DNA of 64,000 bases from Roseomonas indoligenes (GTDB lineage Bacteria > Pseudomonadota > Alphaproteobacteria > Acetobacterales > Acetobacteraceae), in contig NZ_JAGIZA010000013.1 in NCBI RefSeq assembly GCF_017813365.1, positions 1-64,000 on the forward strand, given 5' to 3'. The notes below the pieces were generated by a model that saw only the letters and a list, made by a program, of their open reading frames with translations, was not told the DNA's origin and searched no databases. Positions 10,206 to 19,672 of the stretch are shown here, one piece after another. The position numbers and the translations under genes were made by a program. Within the stretch, counting starts at the first letter, position 1. Every line of letters begins with the position of its first letter.

Positions 10206-10841
10206 TCAGTGCATCGGCTTTGGCTGAGGCTCGCCTTTCGCCTCCTGCGCGCCCGTTGATCGCACCAGTTCGTGGCCGAGCGCGATCAGAAGAGGACGGG
10301 CAACCGCACGCAGGCGCCCACCTTCGGCCCCCATCTGCTCCAGTTCTTGGTAGGTCGAGATAGCCTTGTCGGTCGCCCGGATTAACGGGCTCAGTTCTCC
10401 CTCGGATTGCATGGTCAGGAAGACGGCCCCTTCCTCGACATGCCCCTCCTTCTTGCTCTCCGTGATGTCGATGACGATCCCACGGCCATGGATGACGAGA
10501 CCGTTCTCACCGACCTCGAAGCGACCGCGAGCCAGAATCCAGCGCGTGTCGCTTGGGGAAGGGCAGGTCCGGTACTCGGCCACGAACAGCCCCCCACGCG
10601 CGAGGACATCGGTAATCTGGCGCTGAAAGAGGGGGTAATCATCCGGGTGGATCGCATCCGACGCGGCCTGGAGCGGGAGGCCTTGCTCGGCCTGGCGAAC
10701 CGGAAGGCCAAAGAGGGCGGCGCAGGTCGCGTCAACCCGCATGCGGTCGCCGACGACCTCCCATTCCCAAACCCCGACCTTGGAGGCGGAAAGAGCGTCC
10801 GGCAGGAAATTGGGGTTCGACTTTCCGATCGCAAAGGCCAT
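10206..10841 (-). CDS. Stand-alone PAS-domain protein
   Basis: 211 residues with one PAS_3-type fold: VGVWEWEVVGDRMRVD, then DAIHPDDYPLFQRQI, RWILARGRFE and a PAC end VIHGRGIVIDITESKK. The rest (about 140-211) is a helical tail without a recognisable kinase, GGDEF or HTH domain. It may sense a signal and work with a separate kinase, but no partner is named by the context. Start at 10841 has GGAAG nearby. The gene and its upstream region look less GC-rich than the neighbours, which may indicate more recent acquisition. Confidence 0.8.
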   Translation of the reverse strand: MAFAIGKSNPNFLPDALSASKVGVWEWEVVGDRMRVDATCAALFGLPVRQAEQGLPLQAASDAIHPDDYPLFQRQITDVLARGGLFVAEYRTCPSPSDTRWILARGRFEVGENGLVIHGRGIVIDITESKKEGHVEEGAVFLTMQSEGELSPLIRATDKAISTYQELEQMGAEGGRLRAVARPLLIALGHELVRSTGAQEAKGEPQPKPMH

Positions 10842-11491
10842 GCTTCCGTCTCCCCAAGCCTCCCAAAGGCCGTTTTCTTTGCACTTAGCGATACGACAAG
10901 TAAACTGAACGGCATTGTTGCACTATCGCGGTAGATTTGCATGCTGGCGGACATCTTATGATGGCTCAAGCCCTACTTGTTCTTACCTTCTTTGCTTGAA
11001 ACAGCATCGAGCCCGCGGCCGCGTTCGATTTGCCAGATGAGCACTCGTCCCGCAGGGCACCGCAGGCTGTCCTGGCCGTCGTCGGGCTCATGGTCATGCC
11101 GCCGGTCATGGGCGTTACACATTCCCCAAAAGAAATGTTGGAGGAATGCCCGTCAGGTCGGGAAGTTTGCCCTGGCAATCCGGATATTTCCGCCGCGAAC
11201 TGCCGAATCCTTTGTTTCATAACATGGTTTACTCAAACCGCCTTGTCCGAAGGCCGCCAAACTCCAGGCGTACCGCCGGATCCTACGCCCGGCAGCGGTC
11301 CCGTGATCCGTAAGCCGGTGGCCGACCCAGTTCGACAACCGGGTCCAACCCCGCCGCACCCGCCGGCAAGGCTCGTGCCCCGCCCCGAAAAACCAGCCCC
11401 CCGCCGCGCATGGCCGCCAGACCGGGGGTGGTCTGGCAACCAGCCCCTCCCCGCGCCATTGTGAACGCAAAGAACGAGCCCAAGGACCACC
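10842..11491. other. 650-bp gap with no supported gene
   Basis: The left half, about 10860-11240, is noticeably richer in A and T than the surrounding DNA. It presumably holds the promoter of the PAS gene. Short frames on both strands resemble nothing I recognise and lack convincing starts. The right half returns to high GC and leads into the response-regulator gene, whose start has AAGGA upstream. I see no RNA gene or repeat here; a decayed insertion is possible but not shown. Confidence 0.5.
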
Positions 11492-12178
11492 ATGCGTATC
11501 CTGCTGGTCGAGGACGATCCCGAGGTCGCCCGCTTCGTCCGCCGCGGCCTTACCGAGGCCGGCCACTCCGTGGAGCACCGCGACAACGGCCGGGACGGCC
11601 TCTTCGCCGCCGCCGGCGAGCCCTTCGACCTGCTGGTGCTGGACCGCATGCTGCCCGGCGGCGTCGATGGCCTGCGCCTCGTCGAAACCCTCCGCGCCCA
11701 GGAGAACCGCACCCCCGTCCTCTTCCTCACCGCCCTCTCGGCGGTGGATGAACGGGTGCGCGGCCTGAAGGCGGGCGGCGACGACTACCTCACCAAGCCC
11801 TTCGCCTTCGCTGAGCTCCTCGCCCGCGTGGAAGCCCTGGGCCGCCGCCCCGCCGCGGAAGTCCCCGCCACGAAGCTCCGCGTCGCCGACCTGGAACTGG
11901 ACCTCCTCTCCCGCACCGTCACCCGCGGCGGCAAGCGGATCGACGTGCAGCCCCGGGAATTCCGCCTGCTGGAGCACCTGATGCGCCACGCCGGCCAGGT
12001 CGTCACCCGCACCATGCTGCTGGAGAAGGTCTGGGACTACCACTTCGACCCCCAGACCAACGTCATCGACGTCCACGTCTCCCGCCTGCGCCAGAAGCTG
12101 GACCGCGGCTTCGACCGGCCGTTGATCCACACCGTCCGCAACGCCGGCTACATGATCCGGGCGGAGGAAGCCGCCTAA
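11492..12178 (+). CDS. OmpR/PhoB-family response regulator
   Basis: 228 residues. The receiver domain starts MRILLVEDDPEVARF, the phospho-acceptor is Asp51 in LLVLDRMLPGG, and the conserved Lys is in DDYLTKPFAFAEL. The C-terminal winged helix (about 130-225) has the usual VQPREFRLLEHLMRH and VIDVHVSRLRQKLD segments. The paired sensor kinase starts 12 bp downstream, forming a classical two-component operon of the QseBC/TctDE type. AAGGA lies before the ATG. The sensed signal is unknown. Confidence 0.95.
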   Translation: MRILLVEDDPEVARFVRRGLTEAGHSVEHRDNGRDGLFAAAGEPFDLLVLDRMLPGGVDGLRLVETLRAQENRTPVLFLTALSAVDERVRGLKAGGDDYLTKPFAFAELLARVEALGRRPAAEVPATKLRVADLELDLLSRTVTRGGKRIDVQPREFRLLEHLMRHAGQVVTRTMLLEKVWDYHFDPQTNVIDVHVSRLRQKLDRGFDRPLIHTVRNAGYMIRAEEAA

Positions 12179-12190
12179 GGGCGCGGCCCG

Positions 12191-13624
12191 ATGCCCACGG
12201 AGGAGGTCCGCCGCGCCCCCGTCCCCCGCCTGGTGGACAGCGCGGGCTTCCGCTTCGCCGTCTTCTTCGCCGGCATGTTCCTGCTGGGCGGCGTCGCCTT
12301 CGCCGGCATCGTCTGGTACAACACAGCCGGCGGGCTGGACCGGCAAACGGACGCCGCCATCCGCGCCGACGTCTCCGCCCTCCTCGCCCGCTACCGCGAA
12401 TCCGGGCGCGACGGCGTGCTACAAGCCATCGCCTACCGCCTGACACGCGACGGCGACGACCAGGACCTCTACCGCCTGACGGACTCCGCCGGCACGATGC
12501 TCGCCGGCAACCTCGATCCCATGCCCGACGAGCTCTCCGGCCCCCCGCCAGAGAGCGAGGGGCTGCGCTGGCTCCGCGCGGGCATGGTGCGGGACGGCGT
12601 AGGAACCGAGGTCCGCATCTACCGCGCCGACCTGCCGAACGGCGACCGCCTCCTCGTCGGCCGCGACGAGGAGGAGCGGCTTCACCTGCGCGAGCTCCTG
12701 GCGCGCGGCCTCGGCTGGGCCGCCAGCGCCTCCGGCCTCATCGCCCTCATCGGCGCCCTGCTCCTGCGCCGCGCCCTGCAGTCCATGCTGCGCCCCGCCG
12801 CCGACACCGTCTCCGCCATCGCCGGCGGAGACCTCTCCCAGCGCGTCCCCCTCTCCGGCCGCGACGACGAGTTCGACCGCCTGGGGCGCACGCTGAACGC
12901 CATGCTGGACAAGGTCGCCACCCTGATGGCCGGCATCCGCGGCGTGTCCGACGCCATCGCCCACGACCTCCGCACCCCCGTCGCCCGCGCCCGCGGCCGT
13001 CTGGAGGAAGCCCAGGACGCCGACCCCGAAGCGATGCGCCGCGCCATCGAGCAAGGCATCGCCGACCTGGACGCCATGACCCGCATCTTCCAGGCCGTGC
13101 TCCGCATCACGGAGGCCGAGGCCGGCGCCCGCCGCGCCGCCTTCGCCGCCATCGACCTCACCCCGCTGCTCGCCGATGCCGCGGAGCTCTACGAGGCCAT
13201 CGCGGAATCCCGCAGCGTGACCCTGGAAGTGGACCTGCCGGAAACCCTGCCCCTGACCGGCGACCGCGACCTCCTCCTCCAGGCCGTGGCGAACCTGCTG
13301 GACAACGCCGTGAAGTTCTCCCCCGCGGGCAGCCGCATCCGCCTCTCCGCCGAGACCCGGGGCAGCACCCAGCGCGTCACCGTCGCCGACGAAGGCCCCG
13401 GCCTGCCCGCCCCGGACCGCGCCCGCGCCGGCGAACGCTTCTTCCGCGCCGACAACGCCCGCACCACCCCGGGCTACGGCCTCGGCCTCTCCCTCGTCCG
13501 CGCCGTGGCCGGCCTGCACGGCGGCGCCCTGATCCTGGACGACACCCACCCCGGCCAGACCCCGCCCGGCCTCTCCGCCACCCTCTGCCTGGATGCGGGG
13601 CCGGTGCGCCCGGCCGCGGATTGA
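12191..13624 (+). CDS. Membrane sensor histidine kinase (partner of the OmpR-type regulator)
   Basis: 477 residues. One TM near residues 18-40 (FAVFFAGMFLLGGVAFAGIV) and a second near 175-195 bracket a periplasmic sensing loop of about 130 residues. After them come a HAMP domain, a HisKA domain with the phospho-His in DAIAHDLRTPVARARG, and an ATPase domain with NLLDNAVKFSP, DEGPGL and GYGLGLSLVRAV. All catalytic boxes are intact. It follows its regulator by 12 bp. Immediately after the stop lies the fourth hairpin of intergenic repeat copy 2. Confidence 0.95.
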   Translation: MPTEEVRRAPVPRLVDSAGFRFAVFFAGMFLLGGVAFAGIVWYNTAGGLDRQTDAAIRADVSALLARYRESGRDGVLQAIAYRLTRDGDDQDLYRLTDSAGTMLAGNLDPMPDELSGPPPESEGLRWLRAGMVRDGVGTEVRIYRADLPNGDRLLVGRDEEERLHLRELLARGLGWAASASGLIALIGALLLRRALQSMLRPAADTVSAIAGGDLSQRVPLSGRDDEFDRLGRTLNAMLDKVATLMAGIRGVSDAIAHDLRTPVARARGRLEEAQDADPEAMRRAIEQGIADLDAMTRIFQAVLRITEAEAGARRAAFAAIDLTPLLADAAELYEAIAESRSVTLEVDLPETLPLTGDRDLLLQAVANLLDNAVKFSPAGSRIRLSAETRGSTQRVTVADEGPGLPAPDRARAGERFFRADNARTTPGYGLGLSLVRAVAGLHGGALILDDTHPGQTPPGLSATLCLDAGPVRPAAD

Positions 13625-13627
13625 TGG

Positions 13628-13870
13628 AGACCCAAAGGGTTCCGCCCCCTGCCCCCCCGCCGGGAGCCTGAGGCTCCTGGACCTGCATCGGGCTGCCGCG
13701 AAACTGACTTGAGCTGTCACCCCTTACGATCGGCACTCATCCCGCCTCTCCAGTCGCCCCAGGTCCAGGACCCGACGCGCACCGCCAGTGAAGCAAAACG
13801 AGCCTCTAGAAAAAGACGATGGTGAGGGGCCCGGGGAGAGGAGGAAGAACCCCTCCCTCCTCTCCCCGGG
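13628..13870 (-). repeat. Intergenic four-hairpin element, copy 2 (partly degenerate)
   Basis: Read on the minus strand, hairpin 1 has a perfect 15-bp stem (13830-13844 with 13856-13870). The linker CATCGTCTTTTTCTAG follows, then a degenerate hairpin 2 near 13746-13780, the motif CGGCAGCCCGATGCAGG, hairpin 3 (13660-13668 with 13672-13680, central TCA) and a decayed hairpin 4 at about 13629-13648. It fills the gap between two convergent genes and can serve as terminator for both the sensor kinase and hrpB. Confidence 0.85.
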
Positions 13871-13902
13871 ACAGACCACCAGCGCAGGAGCAGAACAAAG
13901 CC

Positions 13903-16338
13903 CTACCCCCGCGAAGGATCCTCCGGCCAGGCGTGCTTCGGATACCGCCCGCGCATCTCTCGCCGCACCTCCGCCCATCCCCCGCCCCAGAAGCCGGAGA
14001 GGTCGGAGGTGACGGCGATGGGCCGCCCGGCGGGGGAGAGAAGCGAGACCTGCAGGGGAATGCGCCCGCCCATCAGTGGCGGCGTCCCCGCCAGGCCGAA
14101 CAGGTGCTGGGCGCGCGCCTCCAGGGCGGGAACCTCGCGGTCGTAGTCGATGGCGGCGCTGCGGCCCTCCGGCAGGTCCACCCGGGCGGGAAGCTCCGCG
14201 TCCAGGCGCCGCTGCATCTCCCAGGCCACCAGCCCGCGCAGGATCGCCACCGCATCCAGTGACTTCAGCTCGGAGAGCCGGGAAAGCCCGTTCAGGTACG
14301 GCGCCAGCCACTCCGTTGCACGGGCCGAGAGCGCGGCGTCGGACACATCCGGCCAGGGCGCGCCCTCCGTGACATGGGCCCAGCGCATCCGCGCGCGCAG
14401 CTGGATCGCCGCCTTGGACCAGTCCAGGTCGCGGAACCCGCGCCCCGCCGCCGCCCGCGCCAGCGCCTCCGCCACCCCGGCCGGATCGGCATGGGGAAGA
14501 TTGGCTTCCTCCAGCACCAGCGGGCCGAAGCGCAGGCGGCGGCGGGTGACCACGGCATTGGCGCGCGCGTCGAACTCCGTCACCTCCTCCCGCACGAAGC
14601 GCTCGGGGAAGCGGGCCTCCAGCACGGCGCGGTCCAGCGGGGCGGCCATGCGGATGCGCGCCTCCGTCCCCGCCAGTTCGAGCGCCGCCACGGCCAGCAG
14701 GGGCGCCTTGCGGAGGGGATCATTCGCCGCCAGCCGCGCTCCCTGGCCGGAAGCCAGCCGGAACGCCCCCTCCATCGTCCCGCGCCGGGCCGCGATCCGG
14801 TCCGGAAAGCCCGCCGCCAGCAGCGCGGCGGGATCGCCCTCCGGCTCCGTCCGCTCCGGCACGGAAAGGCGGCGGCGATGCAGTTGCGCCGTGCGGCGGA
14901 TGCGCTGCACGGTGGCGCGGTCCGCCTCCGGGTGGTCGCCGCCGCGCAGCAGGTCCAGGCGCGTGTTCAGGTCCACATGCGCTTCCCGGTTGCGGATGGG
15001 ATCGCGCTCCTCCAGCAGGGCCGCCAGGTCGGCGGCCAACGCCCCTTCGCCCGCGCCCCGCGTCTCCACCATCACCCGTGCCAGCCGGGGGTGGGCGCCC
15101 AGCCGCGCCATGCGCCGCCCCGTGGCAGTGATGCGCCCTTCTCTGTCCAGGGCATCCAATTCCTGCAACAGCGCCCGGGCCGCCGCCACCGCGCCGGCGG
15201 GCGGCGGATCAAGAAAGGGAAGCCCGCCGGGCTCCGCGCCCCAGGCCGCGCAGTCCAGCACCAGCCCGGACAGCTCTGCCTCCAGCATCTCCGGCCGGTC
15301 CGCCAGGGGCAGCCCGCGATGCAGCGCCTCCGTCCACAGCCGGATCGCCACGCCCGGCTCCGTCCGCCCCGCGCGCCCCGCCCGCTGCTCGGCCGCGGCG
15401 CGGGAGATGCGGACGGTGACCAGCCGCGTCAGCCCCGTCGCCGCATCCAGCCGCGGCGCCCGGCGGAACCCGCCATCCACCACGATCCGCACCCCCGGCA
15501 CGGTCAGCGAGGTCTCGGCAATCGAAGTGGCCAACACCACCTTGCGGCGGCTTGAGGGATTGAGCGCCCGGTCCTGCTCCGCCGGCGGCATCTCCCCGTG
15601 CAGGGGCAGCACCTCGGCCGCAACGCCCGCCAGCCGCTCCTGCGTCCGCCGGATCTCTCCCCACCCCGGCAGGAAGGCAAGCACGTCCCCGGGATGCTCC
15701 CGCAGCGCCTCCCGGATCGCACCCGCCATGGCCTCCGGCAGGTCGCGCGGCTCCCTGATGTCGCGCGGGCGGTTGTGGACGACCACGGGAAAGGCCCGCC
15801 CGGCGCTCTCGATCACGGGCGCCTCCAGCAGCCCCGCGAACCCCGCCGCGTCCAGCGTTGCGGACATGGCCAGCAGCCGCAGCTCCGGCCGCAGCGCCCG
15901 CTGCAGGTCCAGGCACAGCGCCAGCCCGAGATCGGTGTCGAGGTGCCGCTCATGCGCCTCGTCGAACAGAACGGCCGAAACCCCCTCCAGCCCCGGATCG
16001 GACTGCAGCCGCCGCACCAGCAGCCCCTCCGTCACCACCTCGATCCGCGTGCGGTCGGAAACCGCCCGGTCCAGCCGCGTCGAGAGACCCACCAGCCCGC
16101 CCGGCGCCTCCTCCCCCGCCAGGTCCGCCATGCGCCGTGCCGCGGCGCGCGCGGCTACCCGCCGCGGCTCCAGCACCAGGATCTTCCCCGTCGCCCAGGG
16201 CTCCTCGATCAGCACCAGCGGCACGATCGTCGTCTTTCCCGCGCCGGGCGGGGCCACCAGCACGGCGTTCGGCCCCTCCCGCAACGCCGCGGTCAGCGCC
16301 GGCAGGGCCTCGGAAACGGGAAGTTCGGGCAGGTCCAT
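13903..16338 (-). CDS. hrpB: ATP-dependent RNA helicase HrpB
   Basis: 811 residues, the usual HrpB size. Superfamily 2 DEAH-box motifs run in order: Walker A APPGAGKTTIVPL (about 31-43), DEAHERHLDTD (motif II), SATLDAAG (motif III), ATSIAETSLTVPGV (motif V) and QRAGRAGRTEPG (motif VI). The HrpB-specific C-terminal region follows with SPAGRPIAVTSDLSGFW near the end. Cellular role is poorly defined in the family (RNA remodelling). It is transcribed alone and convergent with the two-component operon, with the repeat's hairpin 1 starting 33 bp after its stop. Confidence 0.96.
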   Translation of the reverse strand: MDLPELPVSEALPALTAALREGPNAVLVAPPGAGKTTIVPLVLIEEPWATGKILVLEPRRVAARAAARRMADLAGEEAPGGLVGLSTRLDRAVSDRTRIEVVTEGLLVRRLQSDPGLEGVSAVLFDEAHERHLDTDLGLALCLDLQRALRPELRLLAMSATLDAAGFAGLLEAPVIESAGRAFPVVVHNRPRDIREPRDLPEAMAGAIREALREHPGDVLAFLPGWGEIRRTQERLAGVAAEVLPLHGEMPPAEQDRALNPSSRRKVVLATSIAETSLTVPGVRIVVDGGFRRAPRLDAATGLTRLVTVRISRAAAEQRAGRAGRTEPGVAIRLWTEALHRGLPLADRPEMLEAELSGLVLDCAAWGAEPGGLPFLDPPPAGAVAAARALLQELDALDREGRITATGRRMARLGAHPRLARVMVETRGAGEGALAADLAALLEERDPIRNREAHVDLNTRLDLLRGGDHPEADRATVQRIRRTAQLHRRRLSVPERTEPEGDPAALLAAGFPDRIAARRGTMEGAFRLASGQGARLAANDPLRKAPLLAVAALELAGTEARIRMAAPLDRAVLEARFPERFVREEVTEFDARANAVVTRRRLRFGPLVLEEANLPHADPAGVAEALARAAAGRGFRDLDWSKAAIQLRARMRWAHVTEGAPWPDVSDAALSARATEWLAPYLNGLSRLSELKSLDAVAILRGLVAWEMQRRLDAELPARVDLPEGRSAAIDYDREVPALEARAQHLFGLAGTPPLMGGRIPLQVSLLSPAGRPIAVTSDLSGFWGGGWAEVRREMRGRYPKHAWPEDPSRG

Positions 16339-16458
16339 CGCGCGCCCGTCTCGGCGGGGCCGCGCGCCTTGTCAAACCTTGGGACGAAGCGGCCCGCCCG
16401 GCGTTCCCACACGGCGGCACAGCCGCCCCACCCCAGCCGCCCCGGGAAACACGCCACC

Positions 16459-17001
16459 ATGCCGGCCAGCTCACCAACCATCCGACCACCCCGCCCGGAA
16501 GGCCTCGCCGCGGCCCTCACCCGCAACATCCAGGCGCTGGAGCAACGCCGCAAGCACGACGAGGCCTCCGCCACCCGGCAGGAGCGCGTGGCGGAAGCCA
16601 TCACCCGCTTCACCGGCAGCATGACCTTCGTCTACATCCACCTGGTCCTCTACGGCACGTGGATCGCCATCAATCTCGGCCTCATCCCCGGCGTGCCGAA
16701 GTTCGACCCCTCCTTCGTCGTGCTGGCGATGGAAGCCTCGGTGGAGGCCATCTTCCTCTCCACCTTCGTCCTCATCAGCCAGAACCGCATGGCCGCCGCC
16801 GCCGACAAGCGCGCCGACCTCGACCTGCAGATCAACCTCCTGGCCGAGCACGAGCTGACAAAGCTCTCCCGCCTCGTCGTCCAGATCGCCGAACGCATGG
16901 ACATCCCGGCCGAGGCCGACCCCGAAATGCGCGAGGTGGAGGAGGACGTGGCGCCGGAAGCCGTGCTGGACGAGATCGAGGCGCGCCAGGGTCAGCACTG
17001 A
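16459..17001 (+). CDS. DUF1003 family membrane protein
   Basis: 180 residues. The central block RITRFTGSMTFVYIHLVLYG-type TM1 (here AEAITRFTGSMTFVYIHLVL) and the second TM (ASVEAIFLSTFVLISQNRM) are the DUF1003 signature, including the conserved QNR after TM2. The segment from DKRADLDLQINLLAEHELTKL onward is helical and cytosolic. Function in the family is unknown. I start at the ATG giving MPASSPTIRPP; longer in-frame extension upstream overlaps hrpB and has no family support. It is divergent from hrpB and no partner is evident. Confidence 0.9.
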   Translation: MPASSPTIRPPRPEGLAAALTRNIQALEQRRKHDEASATRQERVAEAITRFTGSMTFVYIHLVLYGTWIAINLGLIPGVPKFDPSFVVLAMEASVEAIFLSTFVLISQNRMAAAADKRADLDLQINLLAEHELTKLSRLVVQIAERMDIPAEADPEMREVEEDVAPEAVLDEIEARQGQH

Positions 17002-17173
17002 CCTGTCGCGCGGGCGACCCTGCCGCGGACGCCACGGATACCATGCTTGCCACGAGGCAGCCGAGAGAAGCGGGCTCCCAGCCCGGGCGAGTGTTGTGTC
17101 ACGCGGCTGAACTTCCCTCCCCCGGCTGCCCGTCTACCATCTCGTCCCGATGCGCCGGTTCCGGCCGTGGCGC

Positions 17174-18691
17174 CTAGGTTCCCAGGCCCATCTCCCGCAC
17201 CGCCGCGTCCAGTGTCCTGGCGGCGCCGACGTCGTAGAGAGACCCAAGCCAGCGCCGCAGCGGGGCGACGAGGCGGTCCTCCTCGCCCAGGCGCCCGAAG
17301 AGCGGCTCGATCGACAGCAGTGGCGCCGGGTCGGGCCCGCCCTCCGCCGCCTTCGCCCTCAGCAGCTCCGCCATGGGGTGACGGATCTCGATCGGCACGC
17401 CGGCATCGTCCCGGCCGCGCAGACGCCTCATCCAGGCCGCGAGCGCCAGAGCCAGCAACTCCACCTTCCCGCCCATGGCCAGGCTCGCCTCGATCGGCAT
17501 GAGAAGGAGGTTGATCGGCGCGTCCGTGTTGATCCGCTCCACCGTGTCGGCGATGGCGGGGTTGGCGAAGCGCGCGATCAGGGTGCGCTTGTAGTCGCCC
17601 AGGTCGATCCCCGGCACCGGGGGCAGGGTGGGCCCGGTCTCGCGGTCCATCAGCGCGGCCATGTAGGCGCGCAGCCCTGGGTCCGCCATGGTCTCGTGCA
17701 CGTAGGTATGGCCGATCAGCCGCCCCAGCGCCGCGATCGCCAGATGGCTGCCGTTCAGCAGCCGCAGCTTCATCATCTCATAGGGCGCCACATCCGGCAC
17801 GAACTGCGCGCCCACCCTTTCCCATGGCGGACGGCCGGAGACGAAATGGTCCTCGATCACCCATTGGGTGAAGCCCTCGCAGAAGACCGGCCAGCGGTCC
17901 TTCAGACCATAGGCCTTCTCCAGATGCGCCACATGGTCCGGCCGCGTCGCGGGCGTGATCCGGTCCACCATGGTGTTGGGGAAGGCGCCCTCCGCCTCGA
18001 TCCAGTCGGCGAGCCGCGCGTCCCGCATCCCCGCCAGGGCCAGCACGATGCGGCGAAGCACGTCACCGTTGTTCTGGATGTTGTCGCAGCACAGCGCGGT
18101 GAAGGGGGCGTGCCCCGCCGCCATGCGCCGCCGGTAGGCCTCCACGATCACCCCGATCGCGCTCCGCGGCCGTTCCGGGTGCTCCAGGTCCGCCCGGATC
18201 AGCGGGTGCTCAGGGTCCAGCTGACGCGTCGCCGGGTGCAGGCAGTAGCCGTTCTCGCTGACCGTCAGGCTGAGGATGCGGATGGCGGGATCGTCGATCC
18301 GCGCCAGCAGCGGCGCCGTGGAGTCACCGGCGAAGAGCAGATCTGCCAGGGAGCCGATGACGGAAGCCGTCTCCTGTGCTCCGTTCCGCTCCACCAGGGT
18401 GTAGAGCCCGTCCTGGGGCACCAGGCTGTCCCGCACCCGGCGGTCCCCCGGCATCAGCCCTGCACCGAGAATGCCCCAGCGCAGCGCCGCCGGGTCGTCC
18501 TGCATCAGCGCGTGGGTGTAGCGGGCCATGTGGGCGCGGTGGAACGCGCCCGGGCCCAGGTGCACGATCCCCGCCCTCACCTGCGCGGGGTCGTAGCGAG
18601 GCACACGGACGGAAGGGTGGAGGCGGGGAAGATGGGCACGACTGAGTGCGAGAACGTCCACGCCGGCCCATCCCTCCTGTCCAGTCTGCAT
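17174..18691 (-). CDS. Mannitol 2-dehydrogenase / fructuronate reductase family oxidoreductase
   Basis: 505 residues, typical of long-chain polyol dehydrogenases that use NAD(H) to interconvert sugar acids or polyols with ketoses. The Rossmann start IVHLGPGAFHRAHMARY, the cofactor segment SLTVSENGYCLHPATR, the CCDNIQNNGDVLRR block and the catalytic KLRLLNGSHLAIAALG (Lys and Asn-x-x-His) are all present. Whether it works on mannitol, fructuronate or another substrate cannot be told. The ATG at 18691 has GAGG five to eight bases upstream and is preferred over a TTG nine codons earlier. It stands alone between DUF1003 and an isochorismatase gene. Confidence 0.92.
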   Translation of the reverse strand: MQTGQEGWAGVDVLALSRAHLPRLHPSVRVPRYDPAQVRAGIVHLGPGAFHRAHMARYTHALMQDDPAALRWGILGAGLMPGDRRVRDSLVPQDGLYTLVERNGAQETASVIGSLADLLFAGDSTAPLLARIDDPAIRILSLTVSENGYCLHPATRQLDPEHPLIRADLEHPERPRSAIGVIVEAYRRRMAAGHAPFTALCCDNIQNNGDVLRRIVLALAGMRDARLADWIEAEGAFPNTMVDRITPATRPDHVAHLEKAYGLKDRWPVFCEGFTQWVIEDHFVSGRPPWERVGAQFVPDVAPYEMMKLRLLNGSHLAIAALGRLIGHTYVHETMADPGLRAYMAALMDRETGPTLPPVPGIDLGDYKRTLIARFANPAIADTVERINTDAPINLLLMPIEASLAMGGKVELLALALAAWMRRLRGRDDAGVPIEIRHPMAELLRAKAAEGGPDPAPLLSIEPLFGRLGEEDRLVAPLRRWLGSLYDVGAARTLDAAVREMGLGT

Positions 18692-18866
18692 TGAGCCTCG
18701 CCCGCTCCACGCGGGCAAGTCACCCGCTGCCGGGATCGGTGTCCAGTCAGTTTAGGCTCCGTGGACCCACCGAGCCATGTGCGCGCACGGGCCTATCCAG
18801 TTGCAGCATGTGTTCTGGCCCGCCTGGGATCACATCGCTCGCGCCTCCCGTCATCCCCTGCCGGGT

Positions 18867-19520
18867 TCAGCCTGAAGTGCCCGGCACCGGCGTGTTGAGC
18901 AGCTGCTGCTCCCACAGATAGGCGATGCCGCTCCCACCCGCATGTTGCGTGATCACCTTCGTCAGCGCGACGGCCTGCTCGGTCCGGGCCCAGTCGCGCT
19001 GCCACTCGGCCGCCAGCGCCAGCCAGGTCATCATGTTCGCACCTGCCGCGATCATGCGCTTGATGGCGACCTCATGAGCCTCGACCGAGACGCCGCCCGA
19101 CGCATCGGTGACCACCGTCACATCCCAGCCCTCGCCGAGGGCCTGGATCGCCGGCATCGCGACGCAGACCTCGGTCCACAAGCCCGCGATGACCAGCTGC
19201 TTCCGTCCCGTCGCCCTGACCGCGTCCACCACCTTCCGGTCTTCCCAGGTGTTGATGAACGTCCGGTCGATCACCTCCTGGCCGGGGAACACATCGGTGA
19301 TCTGGGGGAAGAGGAGGCCGCCCCGCTCAGCGATCACGCTTGTCAGGATGGTGGGGACGCCGAAGACCTTGGCGGCTTTCGCCAGCCCGGCCGTGTTGTT
19401 GATCACCATCTGCGGTTCGTGGCTGTTCACGTTCGCAAGCTGATAGGGCTGGTGATCGATGAGAACGAGGACCGAGTCCTCGGGACGAAGAAGCGAAGCA
19501 AGGCCATTCCGGAAAGTCAT
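18867..19520 (-). CDS. Isochorismatase-like cysteine hydrolase (YcaC type)
   Basis: 217 residues. Family features are DSVLVLIDHQPYQL with the catalytic Asp, the DRTFINTWED segment where the family usually has a Lys or Arg near NAW, and LVIAGLWTEVCVAMPA containing the nucleophilic Cys. Related YcaC proteins hydrolyse small amides; the natural substrate is usually unknown. It is divergent from a LysR-type gene (152 bp gap), the standard arrangement for regulator and target, so it is probably controlled by that regulator. Confidence 0.9.
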   Translation of the reverse strand: MTFRNGLASLLRPEDSVLVLIDHQPYQLANVNSHEPQMVINNTAGLAKAAKVFGVPTILTSVIAERGGLLFPQITDVFPGQEVIDRTFINTWEDRKVVDAVRATGRKQLVIAGLWTEVCVAMPAIQALGEGWDVTVVTDASGGVSVEAHEVAIKRMIAAGANMMTWLALAAEWQRDWARTEQAVALTKVITQHAGGSGIAYLWEQQLLNTPVPGTSG

Positions 19521-19672
19521 GGGTCGTCCTCTGCCGCTGGTGTGAGGGAGGCGGTTTCGCGGAGAGACATGCGCCGACGGTGGCGGTGTCCGGGCGGGAC
19601 ATTGTCGTTCCGGCTTGCATCGCAGTAGCCCCGTGTGGTGCTAAGCTGTGTCGCGCATCGGGGAACGCCGGC

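Noticed and set aside
10966-11220. Minus-strand frame that might be a transposase remnant
   Set aside because: I could not match it to any transposase motif; the lower GC alone is not enough.
11030-11464. Plus-strand frame of about 144 codons in the 10.8-11.5 kb gap
   Set aside because: No ribosome binding site, no recognisable family, Pro/Arg-rich end; consistent with chance in GC-rich DNA.
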